Below, piece by piece: positions 36,245-45,901 of a DNA stretch of 64,000 nt. The notes under the pieces are model-generated. The model was given only the letters and a program-made list of their open reading frames with translations, ran no database searches and had not been told where the DNA came from. Both the position numbers and the translations under genes were made by a program. The stretch lies in the NCBI RefSeq assembly GCF_022538055.1, contig NZ_JAKZAM010000013.1:1-64000 (forward strand), given 5' to 3'. The stretch comes from Cognataquiflexum nitidum (GTDB lineage Bacteria > Bacteroidota > Bacteroidia > Cytophagales > Cyclobacteriaceae). How positions within the stretch are numbered: the first letter of the stretch is position 1; every line of letters begins with the position of its first letter.

Positions 36245-37539
36245 GAAGCGAAAACTTGATTTGGATTTCTAAATTACGCTAAACCTATGCCATTTAGAGT
36301 AGATGTTTTTAACGCTTGATCGGTTGGGATGTCAATAAAGCTTGTTTCAAAACTGCAATTAAACATTCTATTCAAAACAGAGATTGTTGACATTATTGTG
36401 ACAATACTTGATTATGGCAGAATTAGAACGGGAGATAGACCAAGATTATATCCTAGAAGTGTGACAAATAGAGCTTATGGAGAAGTTTGTTACCCATTAG
36501 ATTTGTTGTTAATAAACTTGGGAAAATGTTCTAAACAAGGTTCAACTTGTGCTAAGGTCACAGCAGTTTAAGGAAATTTTTAGGCTGGCACTATAGCATT
36601 CCAAAAAACATTTTTGCTTATCTGCTTTTTTTCGATGCAACGCCAGCAAATCAAATTAAAATTTGACTTGCAAGTGAGACCGAACGGATCGGCGTGAAAA
36701 AGCTGTACTGGTAAAGGAATTCAAATAACACGTTTAAGATAGTTAAAAATCTGGAAATCTGAGTTGGGTATAAGTGTGAAAGGTAGGTTGGTATTTGGGG
36801 TTATTTGAATTCCGGGAACATGTAAGCGTTTCAAATCAACAGGTAATCGGACAAGCATAGTGTTTACACACAGGTTGGGGTGCAGTTTGATGGCGGTGAA
36901 CCCCGGAGTACCTTGGTTGATTTATTGCTGATTCTTTGTCGGAGATGCAAATTGCTGGGAATGCGAGGTACGAGCATGGAGCCAATCAAATTCACCACCA
37001 ACATGGGAATTGGATAACTGTTTAATGTAAATGTCCAAAAATATACAAAAGCCTATTGTTATTGGGGTAGGTTGTCGAAAATATTAAATTTCTGAAAAAA
37101 TAATTAGACAGCGGTTTAAAAAATTTGCATTTATGTGCTTCTTTAAAAAGGAAATTCTTTGCCCAATTTGCTTAAGGTGTTTTATTTTTTATTGTTTGAT
37201 CCGGGTATTTGAAATTACTACAATTTAAAATTTTTGATGTTACTAAGATTAACTTAAAACCACCAAATTGATTTTGCATCTAGGCCAAAAATCAACCCCT
37301 ATTTGGGTATTGTTAAAGGTAAGATTTTTGGAATGATTGAAATTTGTGATTTCACCATTTTTTCATTTTCAGTATATCATTTCCTTCATAGCTTAAAACT
37401 GAAAGAAAACCCTAATACAACCTCCCAACTTTGGAACTTTCAAACCTTCCAATCCCAACTCTCCACCACCACCTTCTTCCCTACCACTTCCCTCCCATTC
37501 CAAGCCTGCAAGAAGAAAACCCCGGAAGGTAATCTGGAG

Positions 37540-37715
37540 AGGTCTATGAAGGCTTCATGGGTTTCGACTTGTTGGTGGAAGACTGATTTTCTCATGGCAT
37601 CAAAAACAGGAATTTCAGTAACAGATTGGGAAAGGTTGATTTGGAAGATGCCATCGGAGAGATTTAAAAAGATAATCAGGCTGAATTTGGGTTCTTGGAG
37701 AAGATTTCCGACTTA
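37540..37715 (+). pseudogene. Possible gene remnant
   Basis: One frame encodes two protein-like stretches, EGFMGFDLLVED and AEFGFLEKISDLNQKAIDLI, separated by in-frame stops. A good terminator follows at once. The family is not recognised, and the match to real coding sequence is only by eye. Confidence 0.2.
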
Positions 37716-37721
37716 AACCAA

Positions 37722-37760
37722 AAAGCCATTGACCTTATTAGGCCAATGGCTTTATTTCAT
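37722..37760. terminator. Terminator hairpin
   Basis: AAAGCCATTG (37722-37731) pairs with CAATGGCTTT (37744-37753), followed by T-rich sequence. It may belong to a decayed plus-strand gene. Confidence 0.6.
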
Positions 37761-37912
37761 TTATAAATCTTTGGAATCTCTAATTTTCCAATCCTCCAAT
37801 CCTTTCAACTTTGAAACATTAAAACCTTGAAACTTCCTAAGAAATCTTTCAATTTTCTAATCCCTTCAACCTTCCAACCTTGAAACATTACAACCTCATA
37901 ACCTTTTCCCCC

Positions 37913-38857
37913 TCAATTCACAATCTTAATACTCCCGCTACTCACTTTTCCGGTGACGGTACCGGAGGCGCCATTGTTGAGCTTGAGCTTGTCGTCGGAA
38001 TCCTCTTCCCCTACCCTGACGCTGCCGCTGTTGGCTTTAAGGTCAAAGTTGAAGGCCTGAAGGTCAGAAGACGTCTGTATGCTGATGCTACCTGAGTTGG
38101 CCTGAAGCGAGGTCCTGTTTCCAAGGCCTGAATTTTCTGCTTTGACACTTCCTGAGCTGGCTGAAAGTTCACCAAGTTCTGTGACTCCGATCAGTTTGAT
38201 ACTTCCTGAATTCACTTTGCCATCCACGACCCCTTTGACATCCTCTAATTTCAGACTTCCTGAGGAAGCTACCGCATCCACATCTCCCTCCACATCTTTT
38301 AGGGAAATACTACCTGAATTCACCTTGGTGTTGACTTTTCCCGTCAGTGCTTCTCCTTTGATACTTCCTGAGGAAGCATTGAGGTTTATGACACCTACTT
38401 CAAGGGCCGTCGCTTTGATACTGCCGGAGTTGACTTTCAGGTCGATGACCTCGTGAACAACATTGAGGACTTCGATCGAACCCGAACCGTTGACAAAGTT
38501 AAGTTTGATGTCTTCAGGACCGGTAAGGCTGATGTAGCCTTCTGTCTGATTCCCAAAGTTCCATCCAATGTTTTGGTCACCTGTCACTTCGATGGTGAGC
38601 TTGGAACCTGATTGGCGGTAGGTGATTTCCATACCAGAACTCTCTGTGGCTTCAAGAAAACCATTGAGGTTAACGTCCGTTTCTCCTGATTTTCCTTCGT
38701 AAGTCACTTCGAGATATTGTCCTTCGAGCTCTATTTCTTTGACACCTTGGAAGGTTTCTTCATAGTCGTGGGTGACGGTTTTCTCCGGTGCACCACAGGA
38801 TGCAAGGAGAAAACCGGTTCCCAAGATCAAGCCTATTGATTTGATTCCCTTATGCAT
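37913..38857 (-). CDS. DUF4097-type lipoprotein with NSGSI repeats
   Basis: 314 residues from the ATG at 38857, which gives a signal peptide with lipobox LLASC. From about residue 110 the protein is a series of about nine beta-strand units ending in N/S-SGSI or SSGSV, with a period near 18-20 residues, as expected for a right-handed beta-helix of the DUF4097/adhesin-like type. Function of this group is not established; an envelope or surface location is likely. Its start lies just inside the 3' end of the TM2 gene, so DUF2752, TM2 and this gene form one operon. Confidence 0.8.
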   Translation of the reverse strand: MHKGIKSIGLILGTGFLLASCGAPEKTVTHDYEETFQGVKEIELEGQYLEVTYEGKSGETDVNLNGFLEATESSGMEITYRQSGSKLTIEVTGDQNIGWNFGNQTEGYISLTGPEDIKLNFVNGSGSIEVLNVVHEVIDLKVNSGSIKATALEVGVINLNASSGSIKGEALTGKVNTKVNSGSISLKDVEGDVDAVASSGSLKLEDVKGVVDGKVNSGSIKLIGVTELGELSASSGSVKAENSGLGNRTSLQANSGSISIQTSSDLQAFNFDLKANSGSVRVGEEDSDDKLKLNNGASGTVTGKVSSGSIKIVN

Positions 38858-39245
38858 TGTCTCCTGTTTTGGTATTGGCATTTGGGAAATAGTTGGTATT
38901 GTTAGACATCATGGACAGCGTCTCATGTGCCACCTTGATGTTGTATTCATAAGCAAGGCTTTTGTAATTGACCAAGTCTACAATGGTACCGATAAAGCAC
39001 AATCCGAGGGTGAAGATGTAGAGGATACCCAATCCGACCTGTCCGAGGATAAAGCGGTGGAGTCCTGCAAATCCGAAGAAACCTAACAAACAAAGGATCA
39101 ATACCATTTGGTTGTCTTTTCTTCTGGCGCGATATACTTGGGCAAAAAGATTTGCCTGATCGTCATCCATATTTTTCAGGATTCCCTGAATGTAACCCAA
39201 TTCCATACCTTCAAGCTCCGGAAGGTGTCTCAATACATTAGCCAT
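38850..39245 (-). CDS. TM2-domain membrane protein
   Basis: 131 residues. A soluble N-terminal part is followed by the TM2 unit: two membrane helices with GFFGFAGLHRFILGQVGLGILY between them and CFIGTIVDLV in the second. TM2 proteins are widespread and mostly uncharacterised. It overlaps the DUF2752 gene by eight bases and the DUF4097 gene by about eight, so translation is likely coupled. Confidence 0.8.
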   Translation of the reverse strand: MANVLRHLPELEGMELGYIQGILKNMDDDQANLFAQVYRARRKDNQMVLILCLLGFFGFAGLHRFILGQVGLGILYIFTLGLCFIGTIVDLVNYKSLAYEYNIKVAHETLSMMSNNTNYFPNANTKTGDNA

Positions 39246-39543
39246 AGTGATTAGTAGTTTTAAAGTGTCTGATTAATTCGAAAATGCGGTAACCGATCGC
39301 ACCAAAGGCAAACATGGCTAGCGGATGCATGGACCATGATGCGGCAATGTCCCCTTTGGTAAGTAGACTCATGGCCCGTCCCAATCCACATCCCGGACAC
39401 CAATGGAAGCCTAGGTTCTCCAAAGGGCAAAGCGTGAAATGTTGGGCACCATAAGGGTCAATGAACAGGATGCCTATAAGGGCTCCGATCCAAAAGACCA
39501 ATTCCAAAGGGAATGTGCGGATGAGCTTACCGATTCTTTTCAT
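39238..39543 (-). CDS. DUF2752 membrane protein
   Basis: 101 residues from the ATG at 39543; ten extra residues are open upstream. Two membrane helices flank the family motif CPGCGLGRAM, with a second Cys in LCPLENLGFHW. The function is unknown. It is the first gene of the DUF2752-TM2-DUF4097 unit. Confidence 0.8.
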   Translation of the reverse strand: MKRIGKLIRTFPLELVFWIGALIGILFIDPYGAQHFTLCPLENLGFHWCPGCGLGRAMSLLTKGDIAASWSMHPLAMFAFGAIGYRIFELIRHFKTTNHYG

Positions 39544-39653
39544 TTGATACCCAAAGTACGAAAAGAATGCCACAAGGTAAAAAGGCCTGTTTTAACCAAA
39601 ATTAACGTATTCAGAAAATGTCCTGACACGCACACGGACAAAAAAGTGTTCGG

Positions 39654-40739
39654 TTATGGACGCTTTGGAACAGGGATATTTAATGTGAGTTCCTTGCCGA
39701 ATTGGGTTTTACTTTGTTCCAAAAACTGGGCTCGGGTTTTCTGATACGAAGGATTTCCACCGCTTTGTTTCAAAAAGTTAAAATCCAACACCAAAGCATA
39801 GACACTTTTGGGGAGTTTTGCTTTTTCTTTGATCCCCAATACGCCGGCTACTTCCTTTCCTACAAAATAAGCCACCAATGTTTCTGACAGTGATGACAAA
39901 GTAGCATCAGGAATAGCTTTTTCATAAAAACCGAGCAAGGACCTGATCAAGGTATTTCCGGCTTCCGAAGGTCGGACGTGGCGTTTGCGGATGAGTTTCT
40001 CCAATTCAAAAGATTCCTTGGCAGTTTCGGGCCAATAGGCTATGTCAATTCCCAAATAATGGCCTATGACTTTCCAATAATGTAAAACCGCCTCGTGGGT
40101 CTCCACACCGGGGAATCGGTTGAGCTTCTCCATTCCCCGCATCACCAACAGGCTAAAGGCAAGGTTGGTACCGATCATATCTTCCTGATTGATGGGCAAT
40201 CCCCAATCCGGATTCCAGTCTTTGGCGTACTTGGAAACAAAATACCGGCTAAATGCATGGATCAAACGCACCTTCGCAATGGTCAACAACGACTTATTCT
40301 CTTCAATAAATGTTCCGGGAACAAAACAATCCAACAGGAACAAGGCAGTCTCCGAAAGCCGCATGCCCACTTCGTCGGTGATTCTTTTGGAGCGGACCAG
40401 GACTTGCGCACCGTCTGCGAAAGCATAGCAATAAGGCAAAGAATAAAAACCCAAAAGTGACAGGTAGAGATTTCCCTCTTTGTCAAAAAAATCCTGTGCG
40501 GTTTTGATTTTTTCAGGGAAAATAAAGTCAGGCTGAACATGAAAAAACTGAATAAATGATTTCAATTCCTCCGGAAAATCAACCGACTCTTGTTCTGTAG
40601 GAAGAACTTTCCAGGAATTGATCTTTTCGCACCACTCCGGTTGGTTTACCAAAAAACCAATAGCCTGATCCGCCAAGCAATCACCGCTTGACCTGAGCTC
40701 ATCCAGATTTTTATTGGTATATAAACTTAATTTTCCCAC
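39654..40739 (-). CDS. Oxygenase MpaB-like / DUF2236 protein
   Basis: 361 residues, helical throughout. Motifs are RLIHAFSRYF with a His-Arg pattern, and PINQEDMIGTNLAFS, both characteristic of the group that includes latex-clearing protein and mycophenolic-acid MpaB. Those enzymes use a b-type heme to cleave carbon-carbon bonds with oxygen. The substrate here is unknown. It is divergent from the PD40 gene across 42 bases. Confidence 0.72.
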   Translation of the reverse strand: MGKLSLYTNKNLDELRSSGDCLADQAIGFLVNQPEWCEKINSWKVLPTEQESVDFPEELKSFIQFFHVQPDFIFPEKIKTAQDFFDKEGNLYLSLLGFYSLPYCYAFADGAQVLVRSKRITDEVGMRLSETALFLLDCFVPGTFIEENKSLLTIAKVRLIHAFSRYFVSKYAKDWNPDWGLPINQEDMIGTNLAFSLLVMRGMEKLNRFPGVETHEAVLHYWKVIGHYLGIDIAYWPETAKESFELEKLIRKRHVRPSEAGNTLIRSLLGFYEKAIPDATLSSLSETLVAYFVGKEVAGVLGIKEKAKLPKSVYALVLDFNFLKQSGGNPSYQKTRAQFLEQSKTQFGKELTLNIPVPKRP

Positions 40740-40781
40740 CTTAATCTAACCCTGATTTTGTAATTTAGTTTCCGAAAACTT

Positions 40782-41684
40782 ATGCTTATGCATCTCAAAT
40801 TACGATTATCCTTTATCTCGCTCTGTATTTTACTGTCAATCAATGCTTTTGCCCAAGGCAGTTTTGACCTCATTGCCATAGATGTCAAAAAATCGGGTGG
40901 AAAATTGGCTATTGATTACAATACTATAACCTTGATTACCAACAGACCGCTGTATGACAATCAGCCTGCTTTCATCAATGAGGTTCAGATGGCGTTTTCG
41001 GCGGTGGATGAAAAGGGGAACAACGATATCATCATCTACAACTTTGAGAAAGATAAGTTTACCAACCTCACCAAGACTTCGGACAGGAATGAATTTTCAC
41101 CTTCCCTGACGGATTGTGGTCTGTATGTATCAGCAGTGACCGTCGAACCGGACGGCAAGCAGCGCCTGTGGCTTTACCCCACCAATTTTGGGGAACCGGA
41201 GTTGTTGTACGACGACATCGAACCGGTGGGCTATTACGATTGGTATGACAACAAAGCGGCTATGTTTGTCCTCGGCAAACCCAATAAACTCGTCTATCCT
41301 TACAGCAAATCCGAGCTGGTCACTATCAGCGAAAACGTCGGTCGATCGGTGAAAAAAAGACCGAAGACCAGCATCATCACCTTTATCGACAAAAACGTCA
41401 GCAAAGAAGTGGATGGAGTGAAATCCTACGCCATCAAAGGATTTGATATTGAAAAAAGAACCCACACCGATTATGGCTTCACTTTCCCCGGTTCGGAGGA
41501 CTTCATTTGGCTTGACAACCAGCTTCTCCTGATGGGCAAAGGAAATGACCTCTATGTCAGAAAAGCGGAACAAACCGAATGGGAAAAAGCGGGTTCCATT
41601 ATCCTGGAAGGTTATCAAAACATTACCCGAATGGCCTATTCGGCTGATTTGAAGAAGTTGGTGGTGGTGATGGAGAGGAAGTGA
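40782..41684 (+). CDS. Secreted PD40/TolB-like beta-propeller protein
   Basis: 300 residues with a signal peptide ending in AFAQ. Repeated propeller blades are visible, for example NRPLYDNQPAFINEVQMAFSA, NNDIIIYNFEKDKFTNLTKT, and FSPSLTDCGLYVSAV. Such proteins often bind partners or peptides in the envelope. No enzyme motif is seen. The start may be the third codon (ATG at 40788). It is followed by a repeat tract. Confidence 0.65.
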   Translation: MLMHLKLRLSFISLCILLSINAFAQGSFDLIAIDVKKSGGKLAIDYNTITLITNRPLYDNQPAFINEVQMAFSAVDEKGNNDIIIYNFEKDKFTNLTKTSDRNEFSPSLTDCGLYVSAVTVEPDGKQRLWLYPTNFGEPELLYDDIEPVGYYDWYDNKAAMFVLGKPNKLVYPYSKSELVTISENVGRSVKKRPKTSIITFIDKNVSKEVDGVKSYAIKGFDIEKRTHTDYGFTFPGSEDFIWLDNQLLLMGKGNDLYVRKAEQTEWEKAGSIILEGYQNITRMAYSADLKKLVVVMERK

Positions 41685-41689
41685 GGTGG

Positions 41690-41945
41690 AAAGTTTGGAA
41701 GTGGGAAGTAGGAGGATTTGACGGATGACCGATGACGGATGTCCGATGATGGGAGTTGTGGAATAATTAAAGAATTGGCATAGAAATTAAAATTTCTAAG
41801 ACTAAAGATCTATGAAATTGCCTCTCCTAATCAATAATGTCCAAAACAAAGTATACCTATCATTGTCATTTCGAGCAGAGGGAGAAATCTTAAAGAAGTT
41901 GGAGATTGGGAAGTGGGAAGTTGGGAAGTAGGAGGAATCATTTTT
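41690..41945 (+). repeat. Purine-rich and GATGACGGATG word tracts
   Basis: Words such as GGAAGTGGGAAGTAGGAGG occur at 41692-41715 and again at 41900-41933. Between them, 41720-41750 is built of GACGGATGACCGATGACGG-like units. No gene is visible across this 300-base gap. Confidence 0.6.
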
Positions 41946-41992
41946 GAACAAAGAATTGAGTAACAAGTATCAAAACAAATTCCAACAGCCTT

Positions 41993-42439
41993 TTAAAACA
42001 TCCAAAATCTTTCTGATTCATTGGCAGGCTTTGCGAGAAGGATAATGATGAATACAGCCGAAAGGATCAAAGTCCCGAATAATAAAGCAAACATGGATAT
42101 GGTTTTGGCCCTGTCAAATACCCTGACTCTAGCCTTGACGATATGTTGTAATTTTACCTCATGGTACTTGTCTTTTGGAAATTCCAACCGAGGCCGTTCC
42201 GGAGTGATATAGCCCGAAATACTTTCCTTCGACTTTTTATCTACCAAAAAATAAAACTCTGATTTGTCCGCCAAAGTGAGGTGGTATTCTTTGTTTTCAT
42301 GAAAATGTACCAAAGTATCATATCCCGAAAAAGAAACGTATGGAGGTAGCCTGTATATCTTGGACAAGTCCTCGTACCTAGTACAAGACAAGGAAAAAAG
42401 TCCAAAAAACAGACAGAGAAGTTTTAGTTTGTCCTCCAT
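41993..42439 (-). CDS. Small lipoprotein with a C-terminal membrane helix
   Basis: 148 residues. The lipobox is SLSC (Cys19). A soluble part with beta character (PPYVSFSGYDTLVHFHENKEYHLTLADKSEFYF) is followed by a single membrane helix at about 113-135 and a short tail. The family is not recognised. It stands alone between two repeat tracts. Confidence 0.6.
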   Translation of the reverse strand: MEDKLKLLCLFFGLFSLSCTRYEDLSKIYRLPPYVSFSGYDTLVHFHENKEYHLTLADKSEFYFLVDKKSKESISGYITPERPRLEFPKDKYHEVKLQHIVKARVRVFDRAKTISMFALLFGTLILSAVFIIILLAKPANESERFWMF

Positions 42440-43289
42440 AGTTCGGGTCGTTTTATTTACCTGATAAAATTAGAAAGAGGGTATTACTTGGATCGGGCAT
42501 TCCAAATTTTAAATAATTGATTTGAACCACAATGATTTTTTATTTTATTAAAAATCACTTTCCCCTATTTTTTCATTGGAATATTCACTGATTTTCATCT
42601 AAAATAGAATCCAACACCTATTAAAAGAAAAAAAGAAACCTTCGATTCCTTCGGTGATTTTGGTTAAAAAAGTAACTTGTCTAAATAAGACACAAGATGT
42701 AAGACTTGATTCCTCTAAAACAATGATAACCCGACAACGCGAAGCAGACAACCATTAGAACAATTACAACTCACCAACCACAAATACGAGACTTGGGAAA
42801 TTAAGAATGATGAATTCATAATGACTTAGTATCCGTCTCTCTGAGTGAAGCGAAGAGTCTCAATATAAAGAGATTCCTCACATCCACAGGATGCTGTTCA
42901 GAATGCCGGATTCCGAAAACAGACAACGTGAAACTCGACAACCCTATAACGCGAAGAAGATAACAATAACACCTGTCCGCCGTGGCGGAACCACTAGAAC
43001 AATTACAACTCAACAACCACAAATACGAGACTTGGGAAATTAAGAATTAAGAATGATGAATTCATAATGACTTAGTATCCGTCTCTCTGAGTGAAGCGAA
43101 GAGTCTCAATATAAAGAGATTCCTCACATCCACAGGATGCTGTTCAGAATGCCGGATTCCGAAAACAGACAACGTGAAACTCGACAACCCGAAAACGCGA
43201 AGCAGACAACAATTAGAACAAATACAACCACTACAACAATTACAACAAAGAAAAAGGTATCCCCATAGTCACAAGAATCCTACTAAACC
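42440..43289. repeat. Tract with a direct duplication of at least 143 bases
   Basis: The segment 42802-42944 recurs exactly at 43048-43190, and similarity continues some 50 bases upstream of both. The unit contains CTCTCTGAGTGAAGCGAAG and CTCGACAACCC, words seen in other tracts. Between the copies is the hairpin module 42971-42994, the exact reverse complement of 32184-32207. The first 280 bases (42440-42720) are AT-rich and featureless. The AAA gene begins directly after the tract. Confidence 0.75.
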
Positions 43290-44075
43290 ATGTACTACCT
43301 CAGCCAAATCAACCTTCCTTCAGGACCACAAACCCATTTCCCTTTTACCTTACCGGCATTCAGGGAGTTGGGCTCGATGTCATTTAATACCCCTGTCACG
43401 GTTTTTGTTGGAGAGAATGGGTCAGGCAAATCTACATTGCTTAAAGCATTGGCAATCAAGCTTAACCTACCCGCCATCGGAAGCAATGATCTAGAAAGGG
43501 ATGAGACCTTGGAAGGCGTAAAAGCATTCGGTGAAGCCATCATAACTTCTTGGAAGAAAAAGGCTTATCGGGGGTTTTTCTTTAGAGCGGAGGACTATTT
43601 TGGATTTGTAAAGCGCCTCAGGAATATCGACCAAGAATTCAAAGGAGACATTGTGGATTTTGAAAAGCAATTGAGCGGCACAGGCTTGAAGTTGGCCGTC
43701 GGCGCGGTCCACGGCCAAAAGGAAGCTTTGCTTCGCAAGTATGGGGACCTGACAGAAGTCTCCCACGGAGAGGGATTTTTGAAAGTATTGCAGGGAAGGT
43801 TGCAGGCAGAAGGAATTTATCTGATTGACGAACCGGAAGCGGCGCTCTCGCCACAGCGGCAGTTGGCACTTTTTTCGTTGATCAAAAACCTCTCTGAAAA
43901 CCATGGTTGCCAGTTCATCATCGCCACCCACTCTCCTATTCTGATGACCTTGCCCAATGCAACGATTTACCAGTTTTCGGAAAATATCCAAAAGGTCAAT
44001 TACGAAGATACCGAGCATTTTACCATCCTGAAAAACTTTCTCAATAACCCTGAGGCATTTTTGAGGTATTTGTAG
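43290..44075 (+). CDS. AAA/ABC-type ATPase (SMC/RecF-like)
   Basis: 261 residues. Walker A is GENGSGKST (41-49), an ABC-like signature is SHGEGF (158-163), and Walker B is IYLIDEPEA (177-185), followed by IATHSP, the switch His. This is the compact single-domain group annotated as AAA family ATPases or predicted ATP-binding proteins. There is no membrane partner nearby, so it is not a clear transporter; a nucleic-acid or stress role is possible. No partner nuclease gene is adjacent. Confidence 0.8.
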   Translation: MYYLSQINLPSGPQTHFPFTLPAFRELGSMSFNTPVTVFVGENGSGKSTLLKALAIKLNLPAIGSNDLERDETLEGVKAFGEAIITSWKKKAYRGFFFRAEDYFGFVKRLRNIDQEFKGDIVDFEKQLSGTGLKLAVGAVHGQKEALLRKYGDLTEVSHGEGFLKVLQGRLQAEGIYLIDEPEAALSPQRQLALFSLIKNLSENHGCQFIIATHSPILMTLPNATIYQFSENIQKVNYEDTEHFTILKNFLNNPEAFLRYL

Positions 44076-44261
44076 AAGCCATTTTTTTGTTTTCAGTGGG
44101 TACAATTTTCCCAATCTCAAGTTAGGTATCTGCATCCGACATGGTCACCTCCAAGCTCAACGTGCAACATTTCGGATATCCATATCAATAAATATCGGAT
44201 TTGATAAAGATTTAGCCTTAGATGTCAGTAACTGCCTTCAATCCAAATAATCCCCAATAAA

Positions 44262-45824
44262 TCACGGCACCGCCATCACATACTCATAGGTACTTTGCAG
44301 CCCGAGTGGAATCCCCAATGACCAATAAATCAGCAAGAATAAAGTCCAGGTTACCAACAGCATAAGGGAGTAAGGAAGCATCATTGAAACCAGGGTTCCG
44401 ATACCGGTGGACTTGACATACCGCTGACAGAACACCACGATCAGTGGAAAATACGGCAGCAAAGGGGTGATGATATTGGAAACCGAGTCCCCAACACGGT
44501 AAGCAGCTTGGGTAAGATCGGGAGAGATTCCCAATTGCATCAGCATCGGCACAAATATCGGACTGATCAAGGCCCATTTTGCAGAAGCCGAACCCACCAA
44601 CAGGTTGACCAAGGATGTCAAAATCACAATGCCTACAATGGTAATTTGGGAGGGCAGATTCAAAGATTGGAGAAAATCCGCACCCTTCAGCGCAGTCAGT
44701 GCCCCGATATTGGATTTGCCAAAAGCATCAATAAACAAAGCGCAGAAAAAAGCCATCACAATATAGTACGCCATACTTCCCATAGCCTTACTCATGGAAG
44801 CCACCATATCTTTCATGCTATTGTATGTCCCTGCTGCAAATCCATATATCACTCCGGGAATCCAGAATAATATAAAAATCAATGGTACAATGGATTTCAT
44901 CAAAGGCGCATCACGGGATGTAATCTCCCCTGTTGCATCTCTCCAGGCAGAATCTTGAGGATAAGCCCAAAGGAAAAGGCCAACAATACAAAAGAACATG
45001 ATGCCAAATGCAAGCCAAAAGGCCTTCTTCTCCCTGTTGTTCAGGACTTCTATTTTTGGGATGTCTTGAAGATTAGCATCTACAATTACATTCTTGTTCA
45101 ACCGTGGTTCTACCACCCGGTCAGTCAGAAACCAGACTACTAGGACGACCAAAAGACTTGAAAGGCCTGTAAAAAAAATGTTGTTCAGCGGATTAAGCAC
45201 AATCTCAGCATCGATGATTTGGGCTGCTGATTGGGTGAAACTCTGGATCAGCGGATCAATGCTAGAAGGAATGAAATTGGCACTAAATCCTCCGGAAACT
45301 CCCGCAAAGGCAGCTGCAATGCCTGCCAGAGGATGCCTTCCGGCTGCATAGAAAATCACACCACCTAGTGGAATCACCAAAACATACCCTGCATCTGCAG
45401 CAGTATGGCTGACAATTGCCACCAAAACCAAAATCGGCGTAAGCAGCATTTTGGGAGTGACTCCCAATAAAAATTTCAATCCTGCATTGATAAATCCGGA
45501 ATGTTCAGCCACCCCTACTCCCAACATCGCCAACAACACCACCCCCAAAGGAGGAAAATTGATAAATACACCGGTCATATTGGAAAAGAAAGCGGCAAAC
45601 TGCGTTCCTGAAAGGAGATTTTGGATACGCAGCTCTCCACCGCTTCTTGGGTCTACAGCGCCAAAGTCAATCGGTGATAGCAAGGCGGAAAGCACCCAGG
45701 TAAAGAGCATCAGGATCAAAAAAAGAATGGCAGGATCGGGAAGCCTATTCCCCGCATTTTCAATAAAATCCAAAAATCTGTCCAAAAAGGTTTTGGGGTT
45801 TTTCTCAATATTGGTCATAAACAA
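44262..45824 (-). CDS. AbgT-family transporter
   Basis: 520 residues with about twelve hydrophobic segments and long conserved stretches typical of AbgT/MtrF (for example AGVSGGFSANFIPSSIDPL and NLLVGSASAKWALISPIFVPML). Characterised members take up p-aminobenzoyl-glutamate or export antifolates such as sulfonamides. Two starts are possible, 45824 and an ATG two codons later. It is divergent from the endonuclease/exonuclease/phosphatase gene. Confidence 0.88.
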   Translation of the reverse strand: MFMTNIEKNPKTFLDRFLDFIENAGNRLPDPAILFLILMLFTWVLSALLSPIDFGAVDPRSGGELRIQNLLSGTQFAAFFSNMTGVFINFPPLGVVLLAMLGVGVAEHSGFINAGLKFLLGVTPKMLLTPILVLVAIVSHTAADAGYVLVIPLGGVIFYAAGRHPLAGIAAAFAGVSGGFSANFIPSSIDPLIQSFTQSAAQIIDAEIVLNPLNNIFFTGLSSLLVVLVVWFLTDRVVEPRLNKNVIVDANLQDIPKIEVLNNREKKAFWLAFGIMFFCIVGLFLWAYPQDSAWRDATGEITSRDAPLMKSIVPLIFILFWIPGVIYGFAAGTYNSMKDMVASMSKAMGSMAYYIVMAFFCALFIDAFGKSNIGALTALKGADFLQSLNLPSQITIVGIVILTSLVNLLVGSASAKWALISPIFVPMLMQLGISPDLTQAAYRVGDSVSNIITPLLPYFPLIVVFCQRYVKSTGIGTLVSMMLPYSLMLLVTWTLFLLIYWSLGIPLGLQSTYEYVMAVP

Positions 45825-45901
45825 TTAAATTGGGTTTTGATAAAATTAGTAAGCTTTTACAATTTTCTAATCATTCTTCTCTTTCTTTCTCTGTTTTTAA
45901 G

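Larger units (their letters stand above)
36245..37912. other. 1.7-kb region without a convincing gene
   Basis: Several short frames exist but none looks like a protein. A perfect 14-base inverted repeat lies at 36716-36729 and 36800-36813 (GGAATTCAAATAAC and its complement) with about 70 bases between. Around 37500-37715 one frame reads protein-like sequence interrupted by stops. The last 150 bases (37760-37910) are a tract of repeated words such as CCTTGAAAC, CCAATCC and CTTTCAA. Confidence 0.5.

Noticed and set aside
36329..36571. 80-codon frame after the protease-nuclease gene
   Set aside because: No start context, no recognisable domain and unusual composition; possibly spurious. It was considered as an immunity protein but nothing supports this.
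37303..37716. 137-codon forward frame
   Set aside because: Composition changes abruptly along its length and another frame reads more like decayed protein.
38142..38456. Plus-strand frame of 104 codons rich in Pro/Ser/Thr
   Set aside because: It is the antisense of the NSGSI repeats in the DUF4097 gene.
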